NCBI RefSeq assembly: GCF_003573695.1
Contig: NC_039368.1
Span: 13,458,360-13,522,359, forward strand
Length of the DNA: 64,000 nt
Direction of reading: 5' to 3'
Source: Papaver somniferum
Taxonomy: Eukaryota; Streptophyta; Magnoliopsida; Ranunculales; Papaveraceae
Shown here: piece after piece, positions 1 to 12,261 of the stretch
Numbering within the stretch: position 1 is the stretch's first letter
Layout of the letters: each line of letters opens with the position of its first letter
The notes under the pieces: generated by a model
Told to the model about the DNA's origin: nothing
Seen by the model: only the letters and a program-made list of their open reading frames with translations
Databases searched by the model: none
Program-made: the position numbers and the translations under genes

Positions 1-177
1 CTTAATACAAAAATCTAAAATTAGTTTTCTAAAAGATCAGAATCAGTTTCCCTTAACATCTCTTTTTCTTCCTCCTCCTCTAGCCGAACTCTTCCCCCTC
101 CTGCGAAAAAAAAAATTCATCATCGTGATTAATTGTCGATTTGTAAAAATTTGATCGTCGATTAAACTCAACCACAT

Positions 178-352
178 AATGACTCGTACAAAGAAAAGCA
201 TGGACTAGGCAAACCAAATCGTCTTCTAATCCATCAATTGAAGAAGAAGAACCAATTGAAGATGAAGGTGTAGAAACTGAAAATCAACCACCAATTGAAC
301 CAGAAATTGAACCAACTGCATCTCCAACTCCGGAAGTGCGGATAAGAAAGTA
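178..352 (+). pseudogene. broken first exon of a transposon-borne gene
   Basis: An ATG after a pyrimidine-rich leader opens a short frame (MTRTKKSMD) that stops at once. In another frame a Glu/Pro-rich stretch follows (EEEEPIEDEG, then IEPEIEPTASPTPE) and runs into a GTAAG donor-like site near 351. This looks like exon 1 of a gene with one frameshift. The acidic Pro-Glu style resembles the N-terminus of the plant mobile domain gene at 55-57 kb (EPEIDPNVGDLEVPD), but that is a resemblance of composition only. The repeat array that follows immediately suggests an internally deleted DNA element. Identity is uncertain. Confidence 0.3.
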
Positions 353-409
353 AGTTTTACAAACCCAATCTCCTATTTGTTGTTTTTCATCGATTAAATG
401 ACGGTTACA

Positions 410-905
410 GTGTTGGGTTCGACTCAACATTGAGTTGCGTTTTTAGCCGAATTGTTCTTCACAAAAGCTTCCTGTAAGTGTATATGAACAGTTCGGCCGA
501 ACCTAGTCATAGATAGATATGCATAGGGGTTCGGCGTATTCGATAATCATAATATGTGCCGAACTTAGCACATTTACGAGGTTCGGCTATTACGATATTC
601 TCAATATGTGTCGAACCAATAACAATATTTTAACCCAAAAAATAACAAATTGATGTTCCGCTCATACGATTTTCGAAATATAAGCCGAACCAGTAAAAAA
701 AAAAATTCCGGGCTATTCAGGATGTTGTTCAGCTTACTATGAAACTTTCATATAAGCCGAACTAGTGTCTATCAAAATAGTTGGAATTGAAAATTATAGG
801 TTCGGCGCATGCAATAAACAGATTCAGTGAGCCGAACCGTTCATCAATTGGTAGATTCGGCTCATAGATATGAGCCGAACCTCAACTTGTTTCGCCGAAC
901 CATGA
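410..905. repeat. GTTCGGC / GCCGAAC quasi-palindromic repeat array
   Basis: About a dozen GTTCGGC or GCCGAAC motifs occur in both orientations, often paired as head-to-head palindromes 20-40 bases apart (for example near 848-876 and 581-615). The spacers are AT-rich. The layout is like the subterminal repeats of the TAA-flanked elements at 15.9-18.4 kb and 51.4-58.7 kb, although the motif differs. It probably belongs to the right arm of a DNA transposon whose left part lies outside the window. No terminal inverted repeat pair can be checked. Confidence 0.5.
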
Positions 906-1974
906 TCCAAAAATCATCTAAACAACCTTTATAATTCTGAAAATTATCTTAATCACAAAAAAATATTTAATCACTAATCAATATTATTAAAACTAATACG
1001 TAAAGGGCAGATTTTCCATTAAAAAAAATATGGGTTAAGGGGTGTTTGAGGGTGAAAACGATTTCTGTTGATTTCGGTAATTTCGGGTGTATGGTGAGAA
1101 ACGAGTCTAAACCCTAAACAATGTACTGCAAGGGAGTACTTTAGATTCAAGAGATCAATCTGTACAAATCCGTCCTAAACCAAGAAATGGTCGTTCCAGA
1201 CTTGCTTCGGTCACAAAGAGGAGGAGAAGGGTTGGTTTTGTGAAGGGAAGCGAAGAGAGTATTGAGACCATAATAGTTGATCCTGGAAGAGTAGTTGTTT
1301 TGTGACTTGTATCAGAAAGTGGGAAGCTAACAGATGGGAAAGCTAGCAAACGTTTTCTGAGTGTTGTATGCTCCTGACCATAACTTGTTGTTCGGTGGAA
1401 ATAGGTAAGACCTATTTATACAAATCGAAGTGAAACGTACTCTGGTTTCGTAAGAAATGAAAAACGGATGAGTAAATGGGAGGAGGTGGTAACCGGTAAC
1501 GCCTGGATTGATGTTCCATAAAAGAAAGAATTTTACCATTACTCCCTGTATTTACTAACCGCCTCATCCTTATGACACTGTCTTGTAACGGGCGTAGTGT
1601 ACACCGCACGCTGTAAACCGCCAAACCAATACCCCATGAGCATCCCCCAGTTTGTGACATGTGTTGATGTCTCGAGTGTTTTCGTGGAAAACATGTAGCA
1701 TGTTGCTGTTGTTTGGCAAGTTGAGCTTGGAATACTTGCCGGCTCGGTAGTGACCTTCGACGGTCGAGATTTTTCATCTTGATAGGAAGGGTAGCCGTTG
1801 ATTATTTCAACCCTTCGTTTGGTATCCAGTGGCATGAAAGCATGGCCGGCATGGCTTTAATATGGCCTAGTTTAGGCGTGGCCAAAAGCTAGGGTTTTGG
1901 CATTGTTTGGGCGCGACCAAAACTAGGGCTTGGCGTCGAGCCAAATGGTTGCCCTGCGTTAGCTGGTAACCTTG

Positions 1975-3175
1975 GACGGCTAAGATCTGCGTCTTAGATG
2001 GAAATGTGGCCGTCGATTGTTGCAAGCCTTCGTTTTGGAAGCCGTGAAGGGAAGGCCGGCATGGTATGGTTTAGGCGCAGCAAGGTGGCTGGCACGGCAT
2101 GCCATTGGCACATGTGGCATGGTTGGAATGCCTTGGCCCGGTTTAGGCGTGGCCAAAACTAGGATTTTGGCGTTGGGCCAAAGGTTACCATGCGTTGGTT
2201 GGTGACCTTGGACGGCTAAGATTTGCATCTAAGATGGAAGGGTGGCCGTTGATTTTCGCACGCCTTCGTTTTGGAAGCCGTGAGGGGAAGGACCGCATGG
2301 TATAGTTTAGGCGCGGCAAGGTGGTGGCACGACATGCCATTGGCACATGTGGCATGGTCGGCATGCCTTGGTGCGGTTTAGGCGTGGCCAAAACTAAGGT
2401 CTTGGCGTTGGGACAAAGGTTACCATGCGTTGGTTGGTGACCTTGGACGGCTAAGATTTGCATCTAAGATGGAAGGGTGGTCGTTGATTGTTGCACGCCT
2501 TCGTTTTGGCAGCCGTGAGGGGAAGGCCCGCATGGTATGGTTTAGGCGCGGCAAGGTGGCTGGCATGGCATGCCATTGGCACATGTGGCATGGTCGGCAT
2601 GCATTGACGCGGTTTAGGCGTAGACAAAACTAGGATTTTGTCGTTGGGCCAAAGGTTACCATGTTTTGGTTGGTGACCTTGGACGGCTATGATTTGCATC
2701 TAACATGGAAGGGTGGTCGTTGATTTTCGCACGCCTTCGTTTTGGCAGCCATGAGGGGAACGCCGGCATGGTATGGTTTAGGCGCGGTAAGGTGGTTGGC
2801 ACGGCATGCCATTGGAACATGTGGCATGGTCGGCATGCCTTGGCGCGGTTTAGGCGTGGCCAAAACTAGGGTTTTGGCGTTGGGCCAAAGGTTCCATGCG
2901 TTAGTTGGTGACCTTGGACGGTTAATATTTGCATCTAAGATGGAAGGGTGGTATTTGATTGTTGTACGCCTTCGTTTTGGCAGCCGTGAGGGGAAGTCCG
3001 GAATGGTATGGTTTAGGCGCGGCAAGGTGGCTGGCACGGCATGCCATTGGCACATGTGGCATGGTCGGCATGCCTTGGCGCGGTTTAAGCGTGGCCAAAA
3101 CTAGGGTTTTGGTGTTGGGCCAAAGGTTAACATGCATTGGTTGTTGACCTTGGACTGCTAAGATTTGCATCTAAG
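1975..3175. repeat. about 235-bp tandem repeat inside the LTR, five copies
   Basis: The phrase GACGGCTAAGATTTGCATC or a close variant recurs near 1976, 2211, 2447, 2683, 2918 and 3153, a period of about 235 bases. Each unit also contains GGCATGCC and GGCACATGTGGCATGG. The many 60-120 codon frames here repeat the same peptide and are by-products of the repeat, not genes. The right-hand LTR has the same array at about 9300-10470, so the array predates or co-evolved with insertion. Confidence 0.85.
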
Positions 3176-3239
3176 ATGGAAGGGTGGTCGTTGATTGTCG
3201 CACGCCTTCGGTTTGGAAACCAGCGACATGTAGCGGGGC

Positions 3240-3860
3240 CGGCATGGCTTTGGCATGGAATCGTGGCTGGCATGGTTTTCCATTGGCACGGTGGCGCGGC
3301 TGGCATGCCTTGGCGCGGAGGTGTGGCTGGCACGGCATTCCATTGGCACATGTGGTGCGGTTGGCATGCCTTGGCGCGGAGACGTGGCTGGCATGGTTTG
3401 CCATTGGCACGACGGCGCGACTATAATGGTTGGCATGCTTTGGCGCGGAGACGTGGCTGGCATGGTTTGCCATTGGCACGGTGGTGCGGCTGGCATGGTT
3501 GGCATTCCTTGGCGCGGAGACGTGGCTGGCATGGTTGACATGCCTTGGCGCGGAGACGTGGTTGGCACGGCTTGCCATTGGCTTGGTGGAGCGGCTGGCA
3601 TGGTTGGCATGCTTTGGCGAGGAGACGTGGCTGGCATGGTTTTCCATTGGCACGGTGGTGCGACTGGCATGGTTGGCATGCCTTGGCGTGGAGACGTGGC
3701 TGGCATGGTTTGCCATTGACACGGTGGTACGACTGGCATGGTTGACATGCCTTGGCGTGGAGACGTGGCTGGCACGGCTTTCCATTGGCACGGTGGTGAG
3801 GCTGGCATGCTTTGGTGCGGAGACGTGGCTGGCATGGTTTGCCATTGGCACTGTGGTGTA
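3240..3860. repeat. short-period GC-rich tandem repeat in the LTR
   Basis: Units of about 60-90 bases contain GGCGCGGAGACGTGGCTGGC and TTTGCCATTGGCACGG, repeated roughly eight times with insertions. Long open frames on both strands (up to about 250 codons) arise only because the unit lacks stops. A shorter version is present at 10540-10913. Confidence 0.8.
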
Positions 3861-4299
3861 AGAATTTAGGGTTTGGTGTACGAAGGTGATGTTGGTCAAT
3901 ACTAAGGGTTCTACCATGGAACATAACACATATATATGTAAAAAAAAGGGTACCCTGGTAATTCTTACGTAGGCCTGTTGAATGATTCAATAAATGCGCT
4001 AGTGGTCCTAGTGACGTCATATCAGATGTAAGGTTTTACGATTTTAACCCTAAGCTAAAAACCACCATCAACATTAAGTCTCCTGCTTAGCTCGGAACAG
4101 GAGCATTGTTGCGAGGTAAGCATAAGATGGTGACAGGCGAGGACAAAATCGAAATGACAATTCGTGAAAAGATGGTCAAGAAGACCCGACTAACCTTTTT
4201 CGAGAGGTAAGGAGAGTTCGTGATTCTCGTGTTGGCGGACTTGCATAGATTATACTTGTGGTGTTATTGGCTAGACCGTGAAGTGGTGAGATGTAGATT

Positions 4300-4540
4300 G
4301 TCGGCTTGGAATGGGAGCCGCAGGTGTTGGTCGGCTTGGAATGGGAGCCGCAGGCGTTAGTCGACTTGGAATGGGATCCGCAGGCGTTGGTCGGCTTGGA
4401 ATGGGAGCCGCAGGAGTTGGTCGGCTTGGAATGGGAGACGAAGACGTTGGTCGGCTTGGAATGGGAGCCGCAGGCGTTGGTCGGCTTGGAATGGGAACCG
4501 CGGGCGTTGGTCGGCTTGGAATGGAGGAAACTGGCTTCGG
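4300..4540. repeat. 30-bp minisatellite, eight units
   Basis: The unit GTCGGCTTGGAATGGGAGCC plus GCAGGCGTTG repeats exactly every 30 bases with scattered substitutions. Since 30 is a multiple of three, the frame encodes a ten-residue repeat (VGLEWEPQAL); no other sign of coding is present. Confidence 0.9.
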
Positions 4541-7020
4541 TCAGCGGAATGGTGGAAACTGTCTTCAGTCCGCAGAATGGTGTAAACTGGTTTCATAACT
4601 TCGGCTACCAAACGATGGTGATGACGCTGTAACTTCGTTTATAAAATGGTAGTGATGGGGCCTGGAAACTTTGTCGAAATCAGGGTTTGGGATGCCGAAA
4701 CCCTAATTAACGCTACTTGCTTAAATTGTGTAGAATTCTCGTACGAACTCGGATTTTGACGGTCCGCCACTCCATCTGACCGGAAAAGAATTTCCTATCT
4801 CCTTACGCGGGAATATTTAGGTTTTGAGCTCGTTTAGAAGGTGAAAACGGCCCGACAGTGAAACTCAAGAAGAATTCGGGAGGGGTGTTGCGGTCCCGGG
4901 GTAGCATAGTCGCAGCGAGTCATCTGTTCCCGTTCATGGAGCAAGAAGGGAACTTTATTCTGTGCAAAACTCTAGAAACTCCGTCCGTATGAAAATAGGT
5001 ATTGACCTTCTTCTGTTTTCTGTTGCTCGTTTGTATCCGCGCTTTCGTCTGCAGTGTCTCTCCAGTGGATTCCAAAATTTACCAAACTCCATTGCATTCT
5101 TGGGAAGGATGGATGGAATATATGCTCGGAAACGATCATGTCAGGGTTAAACTTGGAGATTTTGGTTGCGGTGTCGGTCCATCCTCGGCTTTAGGTTGTT
5201 CAGTGCCTGGACCTTCTGATTGTGATGATGATGTGCTGTGAATACTTGTATGGTCGAAAAATTCTGGCGCCCCCGGATGAAATAAGGAGACGTTCCATTG
5301 CCGATGTGATGCTATCAAGTCTTCCAGGACTTTGTTCCAAGCGACATCCTTCGAACCATCTTCTGAATCTTGGACTATCGTATGGAATGAGATGTGGTAA
5401 AAAGTCCCCAGTTATACTTAGGTTTGATCTGATGGCATGGATGAATATGTGAATGTATCTTTGTGGCGTGCTCTTATAGTCTTCGGTGTACATGTACGGC
5501 TTCGTGTTGAGAAATTCCCGCGGCTCGTGAAACTTCGACAATGATGATGTTGAAATCAGAAATAACCTGGTTGAGGGGAGTGAAAGCGTCTCATGATGGT
5601 AGTCCCCATGTGTATCATATTGTCATTGCATCGCCTTGAATCCACGTCCACGTGATTTGATACAAGCTTATCGTACTCTTCTGGATGTGACGTTGGGATG
5701 CTCAGGGTATCGCATGGACGAAATATTCTGGATAGCGAAGATGTAGGAATGAGAGAGCTACGTTGTTTATCATGGCTCCCTATGTTTCTTCAAGAAAATG
5801 TTTCAGCCGCGTCTCTGGAGTTATCTCATGAGTCTTTGATGGTCGTCGATGGACTGCGAAGAGAAGTCCCCAGTTGCATTTTTCTTCAGTTTCTGAAATT
5901 GTTTTCCTCTGAGCAGGCTTGGGATCATCCGCAGCCTCGTAAAGTGTTGAAGGCGTCTTCTAGACAGAGAGGTGATAATATTCTTGCGCTGCACCCTTGA
6001 AGAGTAGATGACCTTGTTGCGGCTATGGCCTTTTGGTTGACTGTGTCTTCTGAGCTTTGACAGTGAAGGGATTCAGTGTATATCCTCAGTCCTCAAGTAT
6101 GGTTTACATGTTTCCATCTTTGTAGTGATTGCTGTTGTGGTGAAGCTCTGGCTGGTATCAACAAATGAGCGGAAACAATTCTTGGTAGCAGATGTAATCA
6201 GAAGAGACTACATTGTCGTGGTAACAAAGTAGGTTTGCTGGAATTGTATGGGCATCCGTGGAAGTAAAAGGATTGTCTGGAGTTGTACGGGCATCCGGGG
6301 AAGTAAAAGGATTGGTTGGATGCGTAAGCGAGCAAACTGTCCATGACTTTGAAGATTGGTTGGATGTGATCATGATCCTTGACATGGGGAGCGTGGTGGT
6401 ACGACCCTTTGCAGGAAGAAGCGTCGTTGAAGCAGCTTCGGCTCTTGGAGTAGATGTTGAAACTTAAGAATCCGAATGCTGAAGCCTCGTCTTCGGATCC
6501 TGGAGAAGCTTATGGAGAGAACGCTAAAATGGAGCGAGCGTTGAAGCGGAGAGGCTGTCGGAGTGATCGTTGAAGCGGAGTCTCTGCTGGAGGATGTTGA
6601 AGCAGAGCGACTGCGTTAATCAGTGTGATGTAAAACTGGAAACCCTTCAAGAGAACAATGGTTAGGAGTCCCCAGTTCTATCTATCAATCGTGCTTTCCA
6701 GGAGAGGTTGGGGTTTGGGAACAGCTTCTCTGGTTGGAAACAACTGCTTCCATGATGCAGTGCGGTTGAGGGATGCAAATATGCCTTGACATTGTGCCTT
6801 GGGGAATATAGAATCTCACATAAATGTTTCATCATAGATTGCACGATTTTGAGGGCGAAGTCCCAAGAAATCATGCATCTCCTGACAGGTAAAGGAGTCT
6901 TTGTGAACTCAGGAGGGTTGCTGATTTTTCATTGCTTCGATTTTGGAGAAGTCGTTCCTGATCTTTTCTTGTAATGAAATTAGATTGTTGATTCCCTTCT
7001 ACTGGGCCTTCAAGAGCAAC

Positions 7021-7206
7021 ACTGTAAGGATGCAAGCTGCTGGAGCAGGGAAGATGTAAGCTGATGTAAAGATGCAAGCTGTTAGCGCTGGAAAGGATGC
7101 AAGCTGCTGGCGCTGGAAAGATGCAAGCTGCTGTAAAGATGAAAGATGTTAGTGCTGGAAAGATGCAAGCTGCTGGCGCTGGAAAGATACAAGTTGTTAG
7201 CGCTGG
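7021..7206. repeat. 24-bp minisatellite
   Basis: The unit AAGATGCAAGCTGCTGGCGC followed by TGGA repeats about seven times with partial units of 15-18 bases between full ones. It grades into CGCTGGCTTGGCRTGGA repeats to about 7340. Confidence 0.8.
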
Positions 7207-8343
7207 ATCAGTTTGGAATGGGCGCTGGCTTGGCGTGGACGCTGGCTTGGCATGGACGCTGGCTTAGATTTGGTATGGCGCGGACTGTCGGATGGGCATG
7301 ACGCAGACTGTTGGCTTGGCACGGCGCTGTCTTGGCGTGGCGCGGACTTGTTCTTGCGGGCCCAGTTGCCTCTTTCCATACGTATCTCAAATAGGAAATA
7401 ATTTCATTATTCAAATTCCAAAAGTGTTATGCGTATGAACGGGGTTGCCTCTCCTTTTTATCTCGTATCTTTGTTCTCACGTCCTGGTGTTAGTGGTAGC
7501 GCGGTAGCAATAAAGTGGGAAAGCATATTCCAGCTATGTACTCCGGCATTTCTCTTTCAATTTTTTTCTTGTTTTCTTGTGTTGGTGCGAGCCCTAGCCA
7601 CAGGTATGCCTTCCATAAATCTGTAGAAATATTGTTCTTCTGAACTGGTGTAAACCCTAGCCATGGGTATGCCTTTCATAAACTTGTAGAAACACTTCGT
7701 CATAAACAATTCCTCTTCGAATATCACCGTAATAACGTCGACTACCTCATGAATAGTGACGGGTAATCATTATTATGCAATGTAGGCACGTACAGGTAGG
7801 TGACTGTTTTTTTTTTGAAAAGAAAACAAAGCGCTTGGTTTATGGTTTATGGTTTTGATTTCTGGATTTTTGGGTTGATAGACAAGTATTACCCCTGAGG
7901 GTTTTGGATTATTATTTAGAATGAACTGTTTTAGAATATTGATGTTTTTAGTTATGAATATAAGTGGCATGAGTACCCCAAGGAAGTCATGGAATTGTGA
8001 ATGTTGTGCGATAGTAGAAAGCATGAAACACGGGAAAAATATGGCTATCGATTTTTTATCTCCCCTGTGAAGATTTGAAGTAGTAGACCATGTATTTTGT
8101 CTAGCAAGACTTACTCGGTTTTTCGGATCTCCTGATGAAAAGGAATTTCCCGGGTGTAAGACCGAGTTTGTGGGAAGCACCACCATGACTGTGGAAAGTC
8201 CACAGTCATCCCTTGTCGTGTCATGACTGGTAATCGGGCCGTCTGGTAACTGAGCCATCGATCCCTGGAGGGTCGTTTGGATTCTACCGTCCTGACGTCT
8301 GGGTCGAAATATGAGATCGAGGATTGAAAGTTGACATTGTAAC

Positions 8344-8375
8344 TGAAAGATCAATCTCCCACTGTGGTCACCGAT
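8344..8375 (-). other. primer-binding-site-like segment next to the 5' LTR
   Basis: Read on the minus strand, the bases directly after the LTR end (CAAACA) are ATCGGTGACCACAGTGGGAG. Position and the GGTGAC/GTGGGAG composition resemble the primer-binding region of plant Ty3/gypsy elements. I cannot assign the priming tRNA without a comparison. Confidence 0.35.
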
Positions 8376-10913
8376 TGTTTGAGGGTGAAAACGGTTTTTG
8401 CTGATTTCGGTAATTTCGGGTGTGCGGTAAGAAACGAGTCTAAACCCTAAAGAATGTACTGAAGGGAGTACTTTAGATTCAAGAGATCAATCTGTACAAA
8501 TCCGGCCTAAACCAAGAAGTGGTCGTTCCAGACTTGCTTCGGTCACAAAGAGGAGGAGAAGGGTTGGTTTTGGGGAGGGAAGCGAAGAGAGTGTTGAGAC
8601 CAGAATAGTTGATCCTGTAAGAGTAGTTGTTTTGTGACTTGCGTCAGAAAGTGGGAAGCTAACAAATGGTAAAGCTAGCAAACGTTTTATGAGTGTTGTA
8701 TGCTCCTGACCAGAACTTGTTGTTCGGTGGAAATTGGGAAGACCTATTTATACAAATCGAAGTGAAACGTACCCTGGTCTCGTAAGAAATGGAACAAATG
8801 AGTAAATGGGAGGAGGTGGTAACCGGTAACTCCTGGAATTGATGTTCCATAAAAAAAAAGAATTTTACCATTACTTCCTGTATTTACTAACCGCCTCATC
8901 CTTATGACACTATCTTGTAACGGGCGTAGTGTACACCGCACGCTGTAAACCGTCAAACCAATACCCGATGAGCATCCCCCAGTTTGTGACATGTGTTGAT
9001 GTCTCGAGTGTTTTCGTGGAAAACATGTAGCATGTTGCTGTTGTTTGGAAAGTTGAGCTTGGAAGACTTGCCGGCTCGGTAGTGACCTTCGACGATCGAG
9101 ATTTTGCATCTTGAGAGGAAGGGTAGCCGTTGATTATTTCAACCCTTCGTTTGGTAGCCAGTGGCATGAAAGCATGACCGACATGGCTTTAATATGGCCT
9201 AGTTTAGGCGTGGCCAAAAGCTAGAGTTTTGGCATTGTTTGGGCGCGACCAAAACTAGGGCTTGGCGTCGAGCCAAAAGGTTGCCCTGCGTTAGTTGGTA
9301 ACCTTGGACGGCTAAGATCTGCGTCTTATATGGAAATGTGGCCGTCGATTGTTGCAAGCCTTCGATTTGGAAGTCGTGAAGGGAAGGCCAACATGGTATG
9401 ATTTAGGCGCACCAAGGTGGCTGGCACGGCATGCCTTGGCGTGGTTTAGGCGTGGCCAAAACTAGGGTTTCGGCGTTGGGCCAAAGGTTACCATGCGTTG
9501 GTTGGTGACCTTGGAAGGCTAAGATTTCCATCTAAGATGGAAGGGTGGTCGTTGATTGTCGCACGTCTTCATTTTGGCAGCCGTGAGGGGAAGGCCCGCA
9601 TGGTACGGTTTAGGCGCGGCAAGGTGGCTGGCACGGCATGCCATTGGCACATGTGGCATGGTCGGCATGCCTTGGCGCAGTTTAGGCGTGGCCAAAACTA
9701 GGGTTTTGGCATTAGGCCAAAAGTTACCATGCGTTGGTTGGTGACCTTGGACGTCTAGGATTTTCATCTAAGATGGAAGGGTGGTCGTTGATTGTCGCAC
9801 GCCTTCGTTTTGGCAGCCGTGAGGGGAAGGCCCGCATGGTATAGTTTAGGCGCGGCAAGGTGGCTGACACGGCATGCCATTGGCACATGTGGCATGGTCG
9901 ACATGCCTTGCGCGGTTTAGGCGTTGCCAAAACTAGGGTTTTGGCGTTGGGCCAAAGGTTACCATGCGTTGGTTGGTGACCTTGGACGGCTAAGATTTGC
10001 ATCTAAGTTGGAAGGGTGGTCGTTGATTGTCGCACACCTTCGTTTTGGCAGCCGTGAGGGGAAGGTCGGCATGGTATGGTTTAGGCGCGGCAAGGTGGCT
10101 AGCACGGCATGCCATTGGCACATGTGGCATGGTCGGATGCCTTGGCGCGGTTTACGCGAGGCCAAAACTAGGGTTATGGCGTTGGGACAAAGGTTACCAT
10201 GCGTTGGTTGGTGACCTTGGACGGTTAATATTTGCATCTAAGATGGAAGGGTGGCCGTTGATTGTCGCACGCCTTCGTTTTGGAAGTCGTGAGGGGAAGG
10301 CCGGCATGGTATGGTTTAGGCGCGGCAAGGTGGCTGGCACGGCATGCCACTGGCACTGGCACTTGTGGCATGGTCGGCATTCCTTGGCGCGGTTTAGGCG
10401 TGGCCAAAACTAGGGTTTTGGCATTGGGCCAAAGGTTACCATGCGTTGGTTGGTAACCTTGGATTGCTAATATTTACATCTAAGATGGAAGGGTGGTCGT
10501 TGATTGTCGCATGCCTTCGTTTTGCCAGCCAACGACATGTAGCGGGGCCGGCATGACTTTTGCATGGAATCGTGGCTGGCCTAGTTTTCCATTGGCACGG
10601 TGGCGCGGCTAGCATGGTTGGCATGCCTTGGCGCGGAGGTGTGGCTGGCACGGCATGCCATTGGCACATGTGGTACGGCTGGCATAGTTAGCATGCATTG
10701 GCGCGGAGACGTGGCTGGCATGGTTGGCATGCTTTGGAGACGTGGCTGGCATGTTTTTCCATTGGCACGGTGGTGCGGCTGGCATGGTTGGCATGCCTTG
10801 GAGCTGAGACGTGGCTGCCATGGTTGACATGCCTTAATGTGGCTGGCACGGCTGGCATGGTTGGAATGCTTTGGCGCGGAGACGTGGCTGGCATGGTTTG
10901 CCATTGGCATGGT
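8376..10913 (-). repeat. 5' LTR (right copy), truncated
   Basis: This copy is colinear with 1043-3855, including the 235-bp array (motif near 9309, 9530, 9750, 9985, 10220 and 10465) and the short-period array from 10540. The match ends near 10913 inside the short array, so about 200 bases of the LTR start are missing. The array differs in copy number and internal deletions from the left LTR, so it has been rearranging since insertion. Confidence 0.65.
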
Positions 10914-11017
10914 TGTTCTTTCTCGCACAAATCACCGTCGCTTCAACATGATAAGATGGATCATCATAATCTATGTAAGCTTAATTAATTTGAACAGAAA
11001 ATTTGAACGTTAAAATA

Positions 11018-11196
11018 TTTTTTTCAGGCTGAATCCGCGGTTAATCTGCATCCGGTCCGTATTACCCGCTGATCCGAGGATGTGAAATCCACGGGTGATT
11101 GGGCCGGACACGGTTGGATTTTCCAAATCCGCAACTTTGACGGATTGGGCACGGGTGACCCCTAATCCGCAACCGTTTGTCCGTTGCACACCCCTA
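11018..11196 (-). mobile_element. single end of a hAT-like element
   Basis: On the minus strand the segment starts TAGGGGTGTGCAACGG and continues with alternating CGGATTAGGGG and CCGTGCCCAATCCG motifs. This is the style of hAT or MITE ends in plants and is similar in form to the TAGGGCTGGCAA end at 39555. No matching second end is visible before the truncated LTR at 10913, so only one terminus survives. Confidence 0.4.
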
Positions 11197-11574
11197 GTTC
11201 CACTTCCACATAATTGGCGATATTCATATCGATACTTCCCCATAATGGTTTAAGGAAGGGCAGGGTGGTTCTTAAAAAAAATTGCCCCGAAGTGAAGGAC
11301 TTTTTTTTCCCCATGAAGAAAATCGAAAATGATATATGGCGCCCATATATCATGCACCCAGTGCACCCAATATTACGTGGAATTGAAAGGGACCCGCAGT
11401 AAATCACCGCTAGGCAGTTAAGTGAAACGTGTCCGGTATATGCACTCTTATCCCTGATTCCACCATTTACTCTTATCCAGAAATCGAATCAATGGTTTAC
11501 GAAATCATGTACGTAGCCCATACTGGTTTTGTTTTTTGTTGATCTATATATTATAGATTTATGGTATATATATT

Positions 11575-11883
11575 TGATGCAGGGCGGAAACGTTGAATAG
11601 AACTAATACTAAAATACATGTTTCCGAGATACCACTCTCGAGGAAAATACAACTTTTTAATTCATTCAAGACTGTCTAATATTAAAACATAGAGCTCCTC
11701 ATATAGATAACTCCATAATAAATAATAATTTCATTTCCTAATATATCAAGATATAAAATATAATTCCTCAACAATAAAAGAGAAATATAACTAATTAGTA
11801 CTACAATATACTTCATAAATTATAATATATTATATATTTATAAAAATATGCAAGTATATTTTATTTCCCAAAATACTCCACCA
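11575..11883 (-). repeat. TRIM LTR, copy 1
   Basis: AT-rich 309-bp copy; compared with the other two it lacks a block of about 15 bases around the ATATCAAGATATTATTACC region. Confidence 0.85.
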
Positions 11884-12261
11884 TTCTCTCCTTCTCAAAA
11901 AAATTCGCCCTCGAATTTTGCCAGTACAATGCCTTCAAACCTTTGGATTTCAAGCTTTAATCCGGACTCCAACGAATCTCGCGGATCATGTGCAATTCCT
12001 TGAAATTTTTTATCCTTGTCGCCAAAGAGGTTTTTTTGTTTTCATCACCAGTCATTTCCTCCACTCGCTGTAGGATAGGACCATGATGGGGCTCTTGTTG
12101 ATGATGCATTTCAGCCAATTGGAGGGTGAGAGCTTTAACCTTCCGTTCTAGATCATCTATTACCGCTTGCTCTTTCTCATCGTTGAGAGCGGCTCTTCAA
12201 ACAACACCATAATCTCTTCCTCGACACATGATGCAGGAGAGTTGCATGTCTCTGAACCAAC

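Larger units (their letters stand above)
1043..4073 (-). repeat. 3' LTR (left copy) of the LARD-like element
   Basis: The copy is bounded on the plus strand by TGTTTGAGGG and CATCAACA, that is TG...CA on the element's own strand. Beyond 4073 lies TTAAGTCTCCTGC, which reads on the minus strand as a weak polypurine-like tract directly before the LTR. Five bases before the copy are AGGGG; the partner duplication is lost because the other end is truncated. Nearly half of the LTR is GC-rich tandem repeat. Confidence 0.6.
4074..8375 (-). other. interior of the LARD-like element, no coding frame found
   Basis: This stretch lies between the two LTRs. I looked for gag, protease, reverse transcriptase, RNase H and integrase motifs and saw none; the longest frames are about 110-190 codons without recognisable domains. 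It holds two minisatellites (4300-4540 and 7021-7206) and GAAGCGGAG-type short repeats around 6480-6610. Such non-coding interiors are typical of LARD elements, whose RNA is mobilised by proteins from a related autonomous element. Confidence 0.55.
1043..10913 (-). mobile_element. large non-coding LTR retrotransposon (LARD-like), 5' LTR truncated
   Basis: Two long direct repeats begin with the same TGTTTGAGGGTGAAAACG at 1043 and 8376 and stay colinear for about 2.5 kb. On the minus strand the LTR runs from TGTTGATGG to CCCTCAAACA. The left copy is complete (1043-4073). The right copy, which is the 5' LTR in the element's sense, is cut off near 10913 and lacks its first part. The 4.3-kb interior has no gag, protease, integrase or reverse transcriptase frame, so the element must have depended on a partner. 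Ends and interior suggest a Tat/Ogre-style gypsy derivative, but without protein code that assignment is inference. Confidence 0.65.

Noticed and set aside
2000..3200. Regular repeats that might suggest a CRISPR array
   Set aside because: There are no unique spacers of constant length and the units are long tandem repeats in a plant LTR.
3158..4020. Open frames of about 200-250 codons on the minus strand
   Set aside because: They consist entirely of short GC-rich tandem repeats in an LTR; peptides are repetitive in all frames and match no family.
4306..4632. 108-codon frame with ten-residue repeats
   Set aside because: It is generated by the 30-bp minisatellite; there is no start context, domain or conserved tail.
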